This document shows positions 19,086 to 28,259 of a DNA stretch of 64,000 bases, in pieces (the first letter of the stretch is position 1; the number at the start of each line of letters is the position of its first letter). The notes under the pieces are model-generated. The model was given only the letters and a program-made list of their open reading frames with translations. It had not been told where the DNA came from and did not search any database. Position numbers and translations under genes: made by a program. The stretch comes from RPQJ01 sp963746325 (GTDB lineage: Bacteria > Pseudomonadota > Gammaproteobacteria > Steroidobacterales > Steroidobacteraceae): NCBI GenBank assembly GCA_963746325.1, contig CAVVBC010000002.1, positions 1 to 64,000 of the forward strand. Reading direction: 5' to 3'.

Positions 19086-20417
19086 TCAGATGGCATTGCG
19101 CACCACGTCCGCCAGCTCACTCGCCTGCCGCTGAGCGACGGCCTCGTCCTGTGCTTCGATCATCACCCGGATCACGGGTTCGGTGCCCGAGGCGCGCAGC
19201 ACCACGCGCCCCGTCGTCCCCAGCGCCTTCTCGGCCCGCTGCACCGCCGCCTGGATCACGGGCGATTGCGCCGGGTCGACGCGTTCCTTGATCCGCACGT
19301 TGATCATCACCTGCGGGAACTTGGGCATGCCGGCCACGAGTTCGGCCAGCGGACGGCCCGTCCGCTTCATGACGGCGAGCACTTCCAGCGCGCTGATCAG
19401 GCCGTCACCGGTCGTGGTGCGGTCCAGGCACAGCAGATGGCCCGAGGTCTCGCCACCGAGCACGCCGCCGTGCTCCTTCAACATCGCGAGCACGTAACGG
19501 TCGCCCACCTTGGCGCGCAGGAAATCGATGCCTTCGGCCCGCAGCTTCTGCTCCAGGCCCAGGTTGCTCATCACGGTGCCGACCACCGGACCCTGCAACG
19601 TGCCGGTGCGCTTGCGATCCGACGCGATGACGTAGAGCAACTGGTCGCCATCCGCGATGCGCCCGAGGTGGTCGACCATGACGAGCCGGTCACCGTCGCC
19701 GTCGAGCGCAATGCCGACGTCGGCATGCACGCCGGACACGGTCGCCTGGATCAACTCGGGCGACGTCGAGCCGCAGCGCAGGTTGATGTTGCGGCCGTTG
19801 GGCGAGCAGCCGAGGGGAATGATCTCGGCCCCGAGGTCGGTGAGGACGCGCGGCGCGACCTTGTAGGCTGCGCCGTTCGCACAGTCGATGACGACCTTCA
19901 GCCCGGCAAGGTCCGTGCCCTTCGGCAGCACCGACATGCAGAACTCCTGGTACGCGACGCGCGACTTGTCGACGCGCGCAGCCTTGCCCAGGTGGATGGA
20001 TTCGCGCGTGAGCGCCGGCTCGTCGAGGTAAGCCTCGATCTGCGCTTCCTGCTCGTCGGTGAGCTTGCTGCCATGCTCGTCGAAGAACTTGATGCCGTTG
20101 TCTTCGTACAGGTTGTGCGACGCACTGATCACGACACCGAACTTGCAGCCGAACTTCTGCGCCATGTACGCGATGCCCGGCGTGGGCAGCGGCCCGATCA
20201 GGTTGACGTTGACGCCCGCAGCAATGAAGCCGGCCTCGAGGGCAGCCTCGAACATGTAACCGGACAGCCGCGTGTCCTTGCCCACCAGCGCGGTGCCGCC
20301 GTTCGGCGCAAGCACGCGCGCGGCGGCGCTGGCGAGTCGCAACGCGAACTCGACCGTCATGGGTTCGTGGCCGACCTTGCCACGGACGCCGTCGGTGCCG
20401 AAATACTTCCTGCTCAC
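19086..20417 (-). CDS. glmM: phosphoglucosamine mutase
   Basis: 443 residues. Converts glucosamine-6-phosphate to glucosamine-1-phosphate for peptidoglycan and LPS precursors. The N-terminus MSRKYFGTDGVRG, the phosphoserine loop VISASHNLYEDNGIKFF, the metal loop DGDGDRLVMVD and the phosphate-binding RASGTEPVIRVM are all present. Its start overlaps the folP stop by 4 bp; it follows ftsH-folP as in E. coli. Confidence 0.97.
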   Translation of the reverse strand: MSRKYFGTDGVRGKVGHEPMTVEFALRLASAAARVLAPNGGTALVGKDTRLSGYMFEAALEAGFIAAGVNVNLIGPLPTPGIAYMAQKFGCKFGVVISASHNLYEDNGIKFFDEHGSKLTDEQEAQIEAYLDEPALTRESIHLGKAARVDKSRVAYQEFCMSVLPKGTDLAGLKVVIDCANGAAYKVAPRVLTDLGAEIIPLGCSPNGRNINLRCGSTSPELIQATVSGVHADVGIALDGDGDRLVMVDHLGRIADGDQLLYVIASDRKRTGTLQGPVVGTVMSNLGLEQKLRAEGIDFLRAKVGDRYVLAMLKEHGGVLGGETSGHLLCLDRTTTGDGLISALEVLAVMKRTGRPLAELVAGMPKFPQVMINVRIKERVDPAQSPVIQAAVQRAEKALGTTGRVVLRASGTEPVIRVMIEAQDEAVAQRQASELADVVRNAI

Positions 20418-21244
20418 TGTCTGCTGGCTCCTTTCAACGCCACGGCAACCTTGACCGCGTCGATGGTCGCGGGCACGTCATGCGCGCGGATGATGGCGGC
20501 TCCGGCTGCCACCGCAAAGGCGGCGGCCACCGCGCTGCCCACGAGCCTGCCGGACGCAGGCCTGCCCGTCATGATACCGATCAGGCCCTTGCGCGAGACG
20601 CCGATGAGCACGGGGCATCCCAGATCGGTGAAGCATCTCTGGTTTTGCAGCAGCGCCAGGTTGTGTTCGTAGGTCTTGCCAAAGCCGATCCCCGGATCGA
20701 CGCAGATCGAGTCCAGGCCGATGCCCGCTGCGCGGCAGGCTGCCACCCGCGCAGCGAGGAACGCATGCACTTCAGCCACGACGTCCTGGTAGCTCGGCGC
20801 CACCTGCATCGTCGCGGGCACGCCCTGCATGTGCATCAAGCAGACAGCGGCGTCGTGCGCGGCCGCGGCCTGCAATGCCCCGGGAAGCTGCAGCGCGCGA
20901 ACGTCATTGACCATGTGGGCGCCGGCTTGCAATGCAGCGGCGATCACTGCGGCCTTGCTCGAGTCGACGGAAATAACGGCGTCTGCGCGCCCGGCCAGCG
21001 CCTCGATCACGGGCACTACGCGGTCGATCTCCTGCTGGGTGCCGACCGGTGCGGCACCGGGACGCGTCGACTCGCCACCCACGTCGATGATGGCGGCGCC
21101 CTCCTCCACCATGCGCAGGCCCGCGGTGACGGCCGCCTGCCGATCGAAATGGACGCCGCCGTCGGAAAACGAGTCGGGCGTGACGTTGAGGATGCCCATC
21201 ACGGCAGGCACGTCGAGGGACAGCGTTCGGTCGCGGCAGCGCAT
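20414..21244 (-). CDS. folP: dihydropteroate synthase
   Basis: A 276-residue folate-pathway enzyme joining p-aminobenzoate to the pterin diphosphate; the target of sulfonamides. Signatures: MGILNVTPDSFSDGG, DVGGESTRPGA and the C-terminal IIRAHDVPATIDAVKVA. Translationally coupled to glmM. The 136-bp gap to ftsH holds a heptamer repeat and a hairpin. Confidence 0.96.
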   Translation of the reverse strand: MRCRDRTLSLDVPAVMGILNVTPDSFSDGGVHFDRQAAVTAGLRMVEEGAAIIDVGGESTRPGAAPVGTQQEIDRVVPVIEALAGRADAVISVDSSKAAVIAAALQAGAHMVNDVRALQLPGALQAAAAHDAAVCLMHMQGVPATMQVAPSYQDVVAEVHAFLAARVAACRAAGIGLDSICVDPGIGFGKTYEHNLALLQNQRCFTDLGCPVLIGVSRKGLIGIMTGRPASGRLVGSAVAAAFAVAAGAAIIRAHDVPATIDAVKVAVALKGASRQ

Positions 21245-21254
21245 GAGGACGGGA

Positions 21255-21289
21255 GGGATTAGGGATTAGGGATTAGGGATTAGGGAGGG
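21255..21289. repeat. GGGATTA heptamer tandem repeat
   Basis: Four perfect GGGATTA units plus a partial fifth, in the folP-ftsH gap. A degenerate complementary stretch (GATCCCTAGCTTCCCTATTCCC) lies at about 21347-21368, so the pair could fold back around the central hairpin. Similar to the arrays at 24.0 and 40.9 kb. Confidence 0.8.
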
Positions 21290-21311
21290 TACAGCCGCTC
21301 AATAGACCCCG

Positions 21312-21341
21312 CAAAAGGAAAGGGCGGCAATGCCGCCCTTC
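21312..21341 (-). terminator. probable terminator after ftsH
   Basis: A 9-bp stem (AAGGGCGGC/GCCGCCCTT, 21320-21340) with a 3-base loop, followed on the minus strand by TTCCTTTTGC. The T-tract is interrupted, so termination may be partial. It sits about 40 bases after the ftsH stop. Confidence 0.55.
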
Positions 21342-21380
21342 CGCTTGATCCCTAGCTTCCCTATTCCCTGGCCCCTGCTC

Positions 21381-23306
21381 TCAGTGCTGCGGGGCCGGTC
21401 GACCCGTGGGCGCATCGCCCTCGCCGCCCCGGCTCGGGCGCGGACGCGTGTCGGGCGGCGAGCCCGGGTGCGGATCTTCCCAATCGGCAGGTGGTTTCGG
21501 CTCGCGGCCCTGCATGATGTCGGCAATCTGCGAGTCGTCGATTGTCTCGTACTTGATCAGCGCCTCGGCCATCTTGTGCAGCTTCTCCACGTCCCGCGTC
21601 AGGATGTCCTTCGCCTTGTTGAAGTTGCTGTCGATGAGGATGCGGATCTCTTCGTCGATGACGTGAGCCGTGACGTCGGATACCTGCTTGTGCTGAGTGA
21701 CGCTGCGACCCAGGAACACTTCGCCTTCGTCCTCGGCATACGTCTGCGGGCCGAGCTTGTCCGACAGGCCCCACTTGGTGACCATGTTGCGGGCGATCTC
21801 GGTGGCGCGCTCGATGTCGTTCGAGGCGCCCGTCGTCACGTACTCCGGCCCGAAGATGAGTTCTTCGGCGACACGGCCGCCGAACAGCGTCGCGATGCGG
21901 CTTTCGAGCCGGCGCTTGCTGGTGCTGTAGCGATCGGCCTCAGGCAGGAACATCGTGATGCCCAGCGCACGGCCGCGCGGGATGATCGAGACCTTGTAGA
22001 CCGGGTCGTGATCGGGGACGTTGAGGCCCACGATCGCATGTCCGGCCTCGTGATACGCGGTGAGCTTCTTCTCATTGTCGTCCATGACCATGGACTTGCG
22101 CTCGGCGCCCATCATGATCTTGTCTTTCGCGCGCTCGAACTCTTCCATCGTCACGGTGCGACGGTTGGCGCGGGCTGCGAACAATGCTGCCTCGTTCACG
22201 AGGTTGGCAAGGTCGGCGCCCGAAAATCCCGGCGTGCCGCGCGCAATGATCGAGGGCTTCACGTCCTCGGCCAGCGGCAGCTTGCGCATGTGGACTTTCA
22301 GGATCTGCTCACGTCCACGCACGTCCGGCAGCGGCACGACGACCTGGCGGTCGAAGCGGCCCGGGCGCAGCAGCGCCGGGTCGAGCACGTCGGGACGGTT
22401 GGTGGCGGCGATGACGATGACGCCCTCGTTGCCTTCGAAGCCGTCCATTTCGACCAGCAACTGGTTCAGCGTCTGCTCGCGCTCGTCATGACCGCCGCCG
22501 AGGCCGGCACCACGATGACGGCCGACCGCGTCGATTTCGTCGATGAAGATGATGCACGGCGCGTGCTTCTTGGCCTGCTCGAACATGTCGCGCACGCGTG
22601 AGGCGCCGACACCCACGAACATCTCGACGAAGTCCGAGCCCGAAATCGTGAAGAACGGCACCTTGGCCTCGCCCGCGATCGCCTTGGCGAGCAGCGTCTT
22701 GCCGGTGCCCGGCGAGCCGACCATCAGCACGCCGCGCGGGATCTTGCCGCCGAGGCGCTGGAACTTGCCCGGGTCCTTGAGGAAGTCGACGATCTCGGAG
22801 ACTTCTTCCTTCGCCTCGTCGACACCGGCGACGTCGGCGAACGTGACGGTGACCTGGTCTTCGTTGAGCAGTCGGGCCCGGCTCTTGCCGAACGACATCG
22901 CGCCACGACCGCCCGCCCCGCCCTGCATCTGGCGCATGAAGTACACCCAGACGCCGATCAGCAGCAGGATCGGGAACGACGAGATGAACAGCTGCAACAG
23001 GAAAGACTGACGCTCCGGCGGAGCGGCGCTGAACGTGACGCCGCTCTTCTGCAGCGTGCCGATCAGGGCGGAGTTGTCCGTTTCAGGGTTGTAGACGACG
23101 AACTGCTCGCCGCTGGTGCGCAACCCGCTGATCTTGTCGCCCGAGAACGTGACCTGGGAGACGGAGCCGTCCTTGACGTGGCTCAGGAAGGCGGAATACG
23201 GCATCTCGGCCGTGACCTGGCCGCGGGACGAGAAGTTGCTCACCACCGTGGCGAGCACCACGGCGATCACCACCCACAGCACGACATTCTTGGCCAAATC
23301 GTTCAC
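21381..23306 (-). CDS. ftsH: ATP-dependent zinc metalloprotease FtsH
   Basis: A 641-residue membrane AAA protease that degrades misassembled membrane proteins and regulatory proteins such as sigma-32. Order: N-terminal TM helix (VVLWVVIAVVLATVVSNF), periplasmic domain, second TM (LFISSFPILLLIGVWVYFM), AAA domain with Walker A GSPGTGKT, Walker B IIFIDEIDAVG, the second region of homology, then the zinc protease motif HEAGH. The C-terminal tail is Pro/Arg-rich. 66 bases after rlmE as annotated. Confidence 0.97.
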   Translation of the reverse strand: MNDLAKNVVLWVVIAVVLATVVSNFSSRGQVTAEMPYSAFLSHVKDGSVSQVTFSGDKISGLRTSGEQFVVYNPETDNSALIGTLQKSGVTFSAAPPERQSFLLQLFISSFPILLLIGVWVYFMRQMQGGAGGRGAMSFGKSRARLLNEDQVTVTFADVAGVDEAKEEVSEIVDFLKDPGKFQRLGGKIPRGVLMVGSPGTGKTLLAKAIAGEAKVPFFTISGSDFVEMFVGVGASRVRDMFEQAKKHAPCIIFIDEIDAVGRHRGAGLGGGHDEREQTLNQLLVEMDGFEGNEGVIVIAATNRPDVLDPALLRPGRFDRQVVVPLPDVRGREQILKVHMRKLPLAEDVKPSIIARGTPGFSGADLANLVNEAALFAARANRRTVTMEEFERAKDKIMMGAERKSMVMDDNEKKLTAYHEAGHAIVGLNVPDHDPVYKVSIIPRGRALGITMFLPEADRYSTSKRRLESRIATLFGGRVAEELIFGPEYVTTGASNDIERATEIARNMVTKWGLSDKLGPQTYAEDEGEVFLGRSVTQHKQVSDVTAHVIDEEIRILIDSNFNKAKDILTRDVEKLHKMAEALIKYETIDDSQIADIMQGREPKPPADWEDPHPGSPPDTRPRPSRGGEGDAPTGRPAPQH

Positions 23307-23372
23307 TTCCTGACCTCGGGTACGCCGCTTGAGCTGCGCGCGCCATGCGCGCCATCACGGCCGAATTTCACA

Positions 23373-23939
23373 CTACACCAATCGATACCCGCGTGCCAGA
23401 ACGTACACCTCGGCACTGCGGGACCTGGAAGCTTTCGGCTTGCGCAACTTCACGGATTCAAAGCCGCCCCGCAACTGCGCGACGAGCGGCTGGAAGCTGC
23501 GCCCCTGGAACACCTTGGCGAGAAAATCGCCCCCTGGACGCAGAGTCCGACCGGCAAAATCCACCGCAAGTTCCACCAGCTGCATGGAGCGGTCGTGGTC
23601 CACGTCCGCAATGCCCATCATGTTGGGGGCCATGTCGGACATCACAAGATCGACTTTGGCCGGACCGACCATGGCGAGCAGCTGCTCGAGCACGGCTTCA
23701 TCGTTGAAATCGCCCTGCAGGAACTCGACGCCCGCGATCGCAGGCATGTCGAGGATGTCCATCGCGATGATCCGGCCCTTGCCGTCCAGCCAGCGCTTGG
23801 CGTACTGGCTCCAGCTGCCGGGGGCCGCGCCCAGGTCGACGAGGGTCATGCCAGGTCGCAGGATGCGGTCGGATTGCTGGATTTCCTCGAGCTTGTAGAC
23901 GGCGCGCGAGCGCCAGCCTTCCTCCCGGGCCCGCTTCAC
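23373..23939 (-). CDS. rlmE: 23S rRNA 2'-O-ribose methyltransferase, start codon unclear
   Basis: RlmE/FtsJ methylates U2552 of 23S rRNA with S-adenosylmethionine. Visible: the SAM loop VDLGAAPGSWSQYA, the acidic DMAPNMMG motif, and the catalytic Lys of FLAKVFQG. The first usable start is GTG 23939, giving 188 residues, but the frame continues upstream with family-like sequence (AAKRTKSSAAWLAEHESDPY). It has no ATG, GTG or TTG before it runs into the GGGGCTA array. Either the native start was lost, or one base is missing (TTG-GCC-GCA would restore a TTG start near 23999). Function confident, N-terminus not. Confidence 0.9.
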   Translation of the reverse strand: MKRAREEGWRSRAVYKLEEIQQSDRILRPGMTLVDLGAAPGSWSQYAKRWLDGKGRIIAMDILDMPAIAGVEFLQGDFNDEAVLEQLLAMVGPAKVDLVMSDMAPNMMGIADVDHDRSMQLVELAVDFAGRTLRPGGDFLAKVFQGRSFQPLVAQLRGGFESVKLRKPKASRSRSAEVYVLARGYRLV

Positions 23940-24011
23940 GTAGGGGTCGGATTCGTGCTCGGCAAGCCAGGCGGCGGAGGATTTGGTGCGCTTTGCGGCA
24001 AGGGGAGGGTA

Positions 24012-24220
24012 GGGGCTAGGGGCTAGGGGCTAGGGGCTAGGGGCTAGGGGCTAGGGGCTAGGGGCTAGTCGGAAATACGCGCTCCGCGCCAGACATTGGG
24101 CCGATTCCAGTTGGGACAATCTCAAATTCGTGCGAAACGGGCTTCGCTCAGGGATGATAGCTGCCCTTGAGGTTCAGCCGCTCTGGCTCGACTAACCCCT
24201 AGCCCCTAACCCCTAGCCCC
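24012..24220. repeat. GGGGCTA heptamer array with inverted counterpart
   Basis: Eight perfect GGGGCTA units (24012-24067) ending in GTCGG, a core of about 120 bp, then a complementary array (CGACTAACCCCTAGCCCCTA and further units, to 24220). The two inner 18-base ends are inverted repeats with one mismatch. It fills the whole rlmE-yhbY gap and abuts both genes. The layout, with inverted arms and a short non-coding core, recalls a non-autonomous element; smpB-ssrA holds a relative. Confidence 0.8.
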
Positions 24221-24225
24221 TTCCC

Positions 24226-24522
24226 ATGCTGTCCGACGCCCAACGCAAATACCTTCGCCGCCTCGGCCACGAACTGAATCCGGTCGTGCTGATCGGCAAT
24301 TCCGGCCTCAGCCCCAACCTGATCGCCGAGATGGACGGCGCCCTGGCGCACCACGAACTGGTCAAGGTGCGCGCTCGCGTGGGGGACCGGGACGCGCGTG
24401 ACGAAATGCTGGCTGAACTGGCCAAGGCCACCCGCTCGGAGCAGGTGCAACGCATCGGGCACGTGGCGCTGTTCTACCGGGCCAACGCGGAGAAAACGAA
24501 GATCCTGCTGCCCGACGCCTGA
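24226..24522 (+). CDS. yhbY: YhbY family RNA-binding protein
   Basis: A 98-residue CRM-domain protein that associates with pre-50S ribosomal subunits. Family signatures: LSDAQRKYLRRLGHELNPVV, IGNSGLSPNLIAE, the ALAHHELVKVR segment, and the C-terminal GHVALFYRANAE. Divergent from rlmE, the usual arrangement; here the heptamer element occupies the shared promoter gap. The gene begins 6 bases after the array. Confidence 0.94.
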   Translation: MLSDAQRKYLRRLGHELNPVVLIGNSGLSPNLIAEMDGALAHHELVKVRARVGDRDARDEMLAELAKATRSEQVQRIGHVALFYRANAEKTKILLPDA

Positions 24523-24540
24523 CGCGGCGGGCCCGGCCGC

Positions 24541-25014
24541 TCACTCGTAGCGGACCGCCACGATCTCGTAGGAGCGGGTGCCGTTCGGCACCGCGACCTG
24601 GATCTCGTCCCCTTCCATCTTTCCTACCAGTGCCCGGGCAATGGGTGAGGTGATCGAAATCAGGTTCAGCTTGATGTCGGCTTCCTGCTCGCCAACGATC
24701 TGGTAGACGACCTCCTCGCCGGTACCGGCTTCGAGGTGCACCGTGGCGCCAAACACCACCCGGTCCGTCTTGGGCAGGGTCGTCACGTCGATGATCTGGG
24801 AATGCGACAGTTCATGCTCGAGCTCGTTGATGCGCCCTTCACAGAAGCTCTGTTGCTCGCGCGCCGCGTGGTATTCCGCGTTCTCGCTCAGGTCGCCATG
24901 GGCCCGGGCCTCGGCGATCGCCTGGATGATGCGCGGTCGTTCGACTTGCTTGAGCCGCTTCAGCTCCTCACGGAGACGCTCAGAACCCTTTAAAGTCATA
25001 GGCTTACGATTCAT
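24541..25014 (-). CDS. greA: transcription elongation factor GreA
   Basis: 157 residues; rescues backtracked RNA polymerase by stimulating transcript cleavage. The N-terminal coiled coil includes the acidic tip (ARAHGDLSENAEYHAAREQQ), and the C-terminal FKBP-like domain ends in NGTRSYEIVAVRYE. I start it at ATG 25014 (MNRKPMTLKG), which overlaps the carB stop by 4 bp (ATGA); a TTG two codons earlier is less likely. Last gene of the hrcA-to-greA gene series. Confidence 0.96.
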   Translation of the reverse strand: MNRKPMTLKGSERLREELKRLKQVERPRIIQAIAEARAHGDLSENAEYHAAREQQSFCEGRINELEHELSHSQIIDVTTLPKTDRVVFGATVHLEAGTGEEVVYQIVGEQEADIKLNLISITSPIARALVGKMEGDEIQVAVPNGTRSYEIVAVRYE

Positions 25015-28000
25015 ACCCAAACTTCCTTGTGAAGATCCTGGAGGCGATTCACCTCCACGTCCTGGAGGTGGTCGATGGCCTCGCAGGTCGCGAGCGCACC
25101 CGCCAGCGTCGTGTAGTAGGTGACCTTGCGGGCCACGGCCTCACGGCGGATCGAGTTCGATTCGCGGACCGCCTGCTTGCCCTCGGTGGTGTTCACGATC
25201 AGTGTGAACTCGTCGTTCTTGATCATGTCGACGATGTGCGGCCGCCCTTCGCGGACCTTGTTGGCCCGGCGGCATTCGACGCCGGCCGCCTCGAGGACGT
25301 CGGCGGTGCCCTGGGTGGCGACGATTTCGAACCCCTGGACCCGCAGCCGCTTGCCGAGTTCGACCGCACCCGGCTTGTCGCGCTCGCGCACGCTGATGAG
25401 ACAGACGCCGCGGGTGGGCAGCGTGACGCCCGACGCGCTCTGCGCCTTGGCATAGGCCTCGCCGAAACTGCGACCGGTGCCCATGACCTCCCCGGTCGAC
25501 TTCATTTCAGGGCCCAGGATCGGGTCGGCGTCCGGGAACTTGCCGAACGGGAACACCGCTTCCTTGACCGAGAAGAATTTCGGCACGCGTTCGCGCGTGA
25601 GGTTGAGTTCAGCCAGCGTGCGGCCCGTCATCACCCGGGCGCCCGCCTTGGCCATGGCCACGCCGGTGGCCTTCGACACGAAAGGCGCCGTGCGCGATGC
25701 GCGCGGGTTGACCTCGAGCACGTAGACGACGCCGTTCTGGATCGCGAACTGCACGTTCATGAGGCCGATCACGTTGAGCGCGAGTGCCATGCGGCGCGTC
25801 TGGTCGCGGATCTGGTCCTGCAGTTCCTTGCTCAGGCTGTTGGGCGGCAGCGAGCAGCCCGAGTCGCCCGAGTGCACGCCCGCCTGCTCGATGTGCTCCA
25901 TGATGCCGCCGACGTACACGTCCTTGCCGTCGCAGATCGCGTCGACGTCCACTTCGATCGCGAGATCGAGGAAGCGGTCGAGCAGGACCGGGCTGTCGTG
26001 CGAAACCTGCACCGCCGTGTTCATGTAGACCCGCAGGTCTTCTTCGGTGAAAACCACCTCCATCGCCCGGCCGCCGAGCACGTAGCTTGGGCGCACGACG
26101 AGCGGGAAGCCGACTTCGGCTGCCAGCCGCACGGCATCGTCCTCGGTGCGTGCAGTGCGATTCGGCGGCTGCCGCAGCTGCAGCCGCTCGACCAGGTGCT
26201 GGAACCGTTCGCGGTCCTCGGCGACGTCGATCGCGTCGGGGCTGGTGCCGATGATCGGCACGCCGGCCGCCTCGAGCGCCTTGGCCAGCTTGAGCGGCGT
26301 CTGCCCGCCGTACTGCACGATGACGCCGAAGGGCTTTTCGACGTGCATGATCTCGGTGACGTCCTCGAGCGTCAGCGGCTCGAAGTACAGCCGATCGGAG
26401 GTGTCGTAGTCCGTCGACACGGTCTCGGGGTTGCAGTTGACCATGATGGTCTCGAACCCGTCTTCGCGCAGCGCCAGCGCCGCGTGCACGCAGCAATAGT
26501 CGAACTCGATGCCCTGCCCGATGCGGTTGGGTCCGCCGCCGAGGATCACGATCTTGCGCTTGTTCGTAGGCGCGGATTCGCACTCGTCCTCGTAGGTGGA
26601 ATACATGTACGCGGTCGACGTCGAGAACTCCGCGGCGCACGTATCGACGCGTTTGTAGACCGGGCGGACTCCCAGCTTGCGCCGGTGAGTGCTGATTTCG
26701 GCCTCGGCCAGGCCCAGCAGCTTCGCCAGCCGACTGTCCGCGAAGCCTTTACGCTTCAGCGCACGCATGCGCGGTTCGTCGAGCGCCCGCTTGCCGCCCG
26801 CAGCGACCGCCCGCTCTTCGGCGATCAGGTCCTCGATCTGCACCAGGAACCACGGGTCGATGCGCGACGCCTTGTGCACCTCGGTCATGCCGAGGCCGGC
26901 ACGGAACGCGTCGGCGACGTAGCGCAGCCGATCCGGGCCCGGCATGCGCAACTCCTCGAGCAGCGCGTTGCGAGCGTCGTCGTCGACGAGCGGGAGCGTC
27001 AGGATCGGGGTGAGGCCGTCGATCCCCGTTTCGAGTCCGCGCAGCGCCTTCTGCAGCGACTCCTGGAAGGTGCGGCCCATGGCCATCACCTCGCCGACCG
27101 ACTTCATCTGCGTCGTGAGCCGCTGGTTGGCGCCGGGAAACTTCTCGAACGTGAAGCGCGGGATCTTGGTGACGACATAGTCGATCGTCGGCTCGAACGA
27201 AGCCGGCGTGGCCCCGCCGGTGATGTCGTTGCGCAGTTCGTCGAGCGTGTAGCCGATGGCGAGCTTGGCCGCGACCTTGGCGATCGGGAAGCCGGTCGCC
27301 TTCGAGGCGAGCGCGGACGAACGCGACACGCGCGGGTTCATCTCGATCACGAGCAGGCGGCCGTCGAACGGGCTGATCGCGAACTGCACGTTCGAGCCGC
27401 CGCATTCCACGCCGATCTTGCGCAGCACCGCGATCGATGCGTCGCGCATGATCTGGTACTCCTTGTCGGTGAGCGTCTGCGCGGGCGCGACCGTGATCGA
27501 GTCGCCCGTGTGCACGCCCATCGGATCGAGGTTCTCGATCGCGCAGATGATGATGCAGTTGTCCGCCTTGTCGCGGACCACCTCCATCTCGAATTCCTTC
27601 CAGCCGATCACCGACTCTTCCAGCAGCACTTCGCTGGTCGGCGACGCGTCGAGGCCGCGCGCGACGATCTGCTCGAACTCCTCGCGGTTATAGGCGATGC
27701 CGCCGCCGCTGCCGCCCAGCGTGAACGAGGGACGGATCACCGTCGGGAAGCCGATCTCGGCCTGGATCGCAAGCGCTTCCTCGAGGCTGTGCGCGACGCG
27801 CGAGCGCGGGCAGTCGAGCCCGATGTCGCGCATGGCGTTGCGGAACAACTCGCGGTCCTCGGCCATGTCGATCGCTTCTCGCGAGGCCGCGATCAGTTCC
27901 ACGCCGTACTTCTCGAGCACGCCTTCACGCACGAGGTCGAGCGCGCAGTTGAGCGCGGTCTGGCCGCCCATCGTGGGCAACAACGCGCTCGGCCGCTCTT

Positions 28001-28238
28001 TTTCGATGATGCGCGCGACCGTGCGCCAGTTGATGGGCTCGATGTAGATCGAATCGGCCATCTCCGGGTCGGTCATGATGGTGGCCGGATTGGAGTTGAC
28101 CAGGATGACCCGATACCCCTCCTCGCGCAGGGCCTTGCAGGCCTGCGCGCCAGAGTAGTCGAACTCGCACGCCTGCCCGATGACGATCGGGCCCGCGCCG
28201 ATGATGAGGATGCTTTCGAGGTCTGCGCGCTTCGGCAT
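25011..28238 (-). CDS. carB: carbamoyl-phosphate synthase large subunit
   Basis: 1075 residues; makes carbamoyl phosphate for arginine and pyrimidines from bicarbonate, ATP and ammonia delivered by CarA. Two homologous ATP-grasp halves are present, with glycine-rich starts IIGAGPIVIGQACEFDYSG and VILGGGPNRIGQGIEFDYC (written here in part), and a C-terminal MGS-like allosteric domain (CLISVRERDKP onward; ornithine/UMP binding). Full length. Coupled to greA by a 4-bp overlap and 21 bases after carA. Confidence 0.97.
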   Translation of the reverse strand: MPKRADLESILIIGAGPIVIGQACEFDYSGAQACKALREEGYRVILVNSNPATIMTDPEMADSIYIEPINWRTVARIIEKERPSALLPTMGGQTALNCALDLVREGVLEKYGVELIAASREAIDMAEDRELFRNAMRDIGLDCPRSRVAHSLEEALAIQAEIGFPTVIRPSFTLGGSGGGIAYNREEFEQIVARGLDASPTSEVLLEESVIGWKEFEMEVVRDKADNCIIICAIENLDPMGVHTGDSITVAPAQTLTDKEYQIMRDASIAVLRKIGVECGGSNVQFAISPFDGRLLVIEMNPRVSRSSALASKATGFPIAKVAAKLAIGYTLDELRNDITGGATPASFEPTIDYVVTKIPRFTFEKFPGANQRLTTQMKSVGEVMAMGRTFQESLQKALRGLETGIDGLTPILTLPLVDDDARNALLEELRMPGPDRLRYVADAFRAGLGMTEVHKASRIDPWFLVQIEDLIAEERAVAAGGKRALDEPRMRALKRKGFADSRLAKLLGLAEAEISTHRRKLGVRPVYKRVDTCAAEFSTSTAYMYSTYEDECESAPTNKRKIVILGGGPNRIGQGIEFDYCCVHAALALREDGFETIMVNCNPETVSTDYDTSDRLYFEPLTLEDVTEIMHVEKPFGVIVQYGGQTPLKLAKALEAAGVPIIGTSPDAIDVAEDRERFQHLVERLQLRQPPNRTARTEDDAVRLAAEVGFPLVVRPSYVLGGRAMEVVFTEEDLRVYMNTAVQVSHDSPVLLDRFLDLAIEVDVDAICDGKDVYVGGIMEHIEQAGVHSGDSGCSLPPNSLSKELQDQIRDQTRRMALALNVIGLMNVQFAIQNGVVYVLEVNPRASRTAPFVSKATGVAMAKAGARVMTGRTLAELNLTRERVPKFFSVKEAVFPFGKFPDADPILGPEMKSTGEVMGTGRSFGEAYAKAQSASGVTLPTRGVCLISVRERDKPGAVELGKRLRVQGFEIVATQGTADVLEAAGVECRRANKVREGRPHIVDMIKNDEFTLIVNTTEGKQAVRESNSIRREAVARKVTYYTTLAGALATCEAIDHLQDVEVNRLQDLHKEVWV

Positions 28239-28259
28239 TGTGACTACAGGCTCCTGCGA

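Noticed and set aside
24012..24067. The heptamer array as a CRISPR or as telomere-like repeat
   Set aside because: Seven-base units without spacers cannot be CRISPR; the arrays are internal, short and in opposite-orientation pairs.
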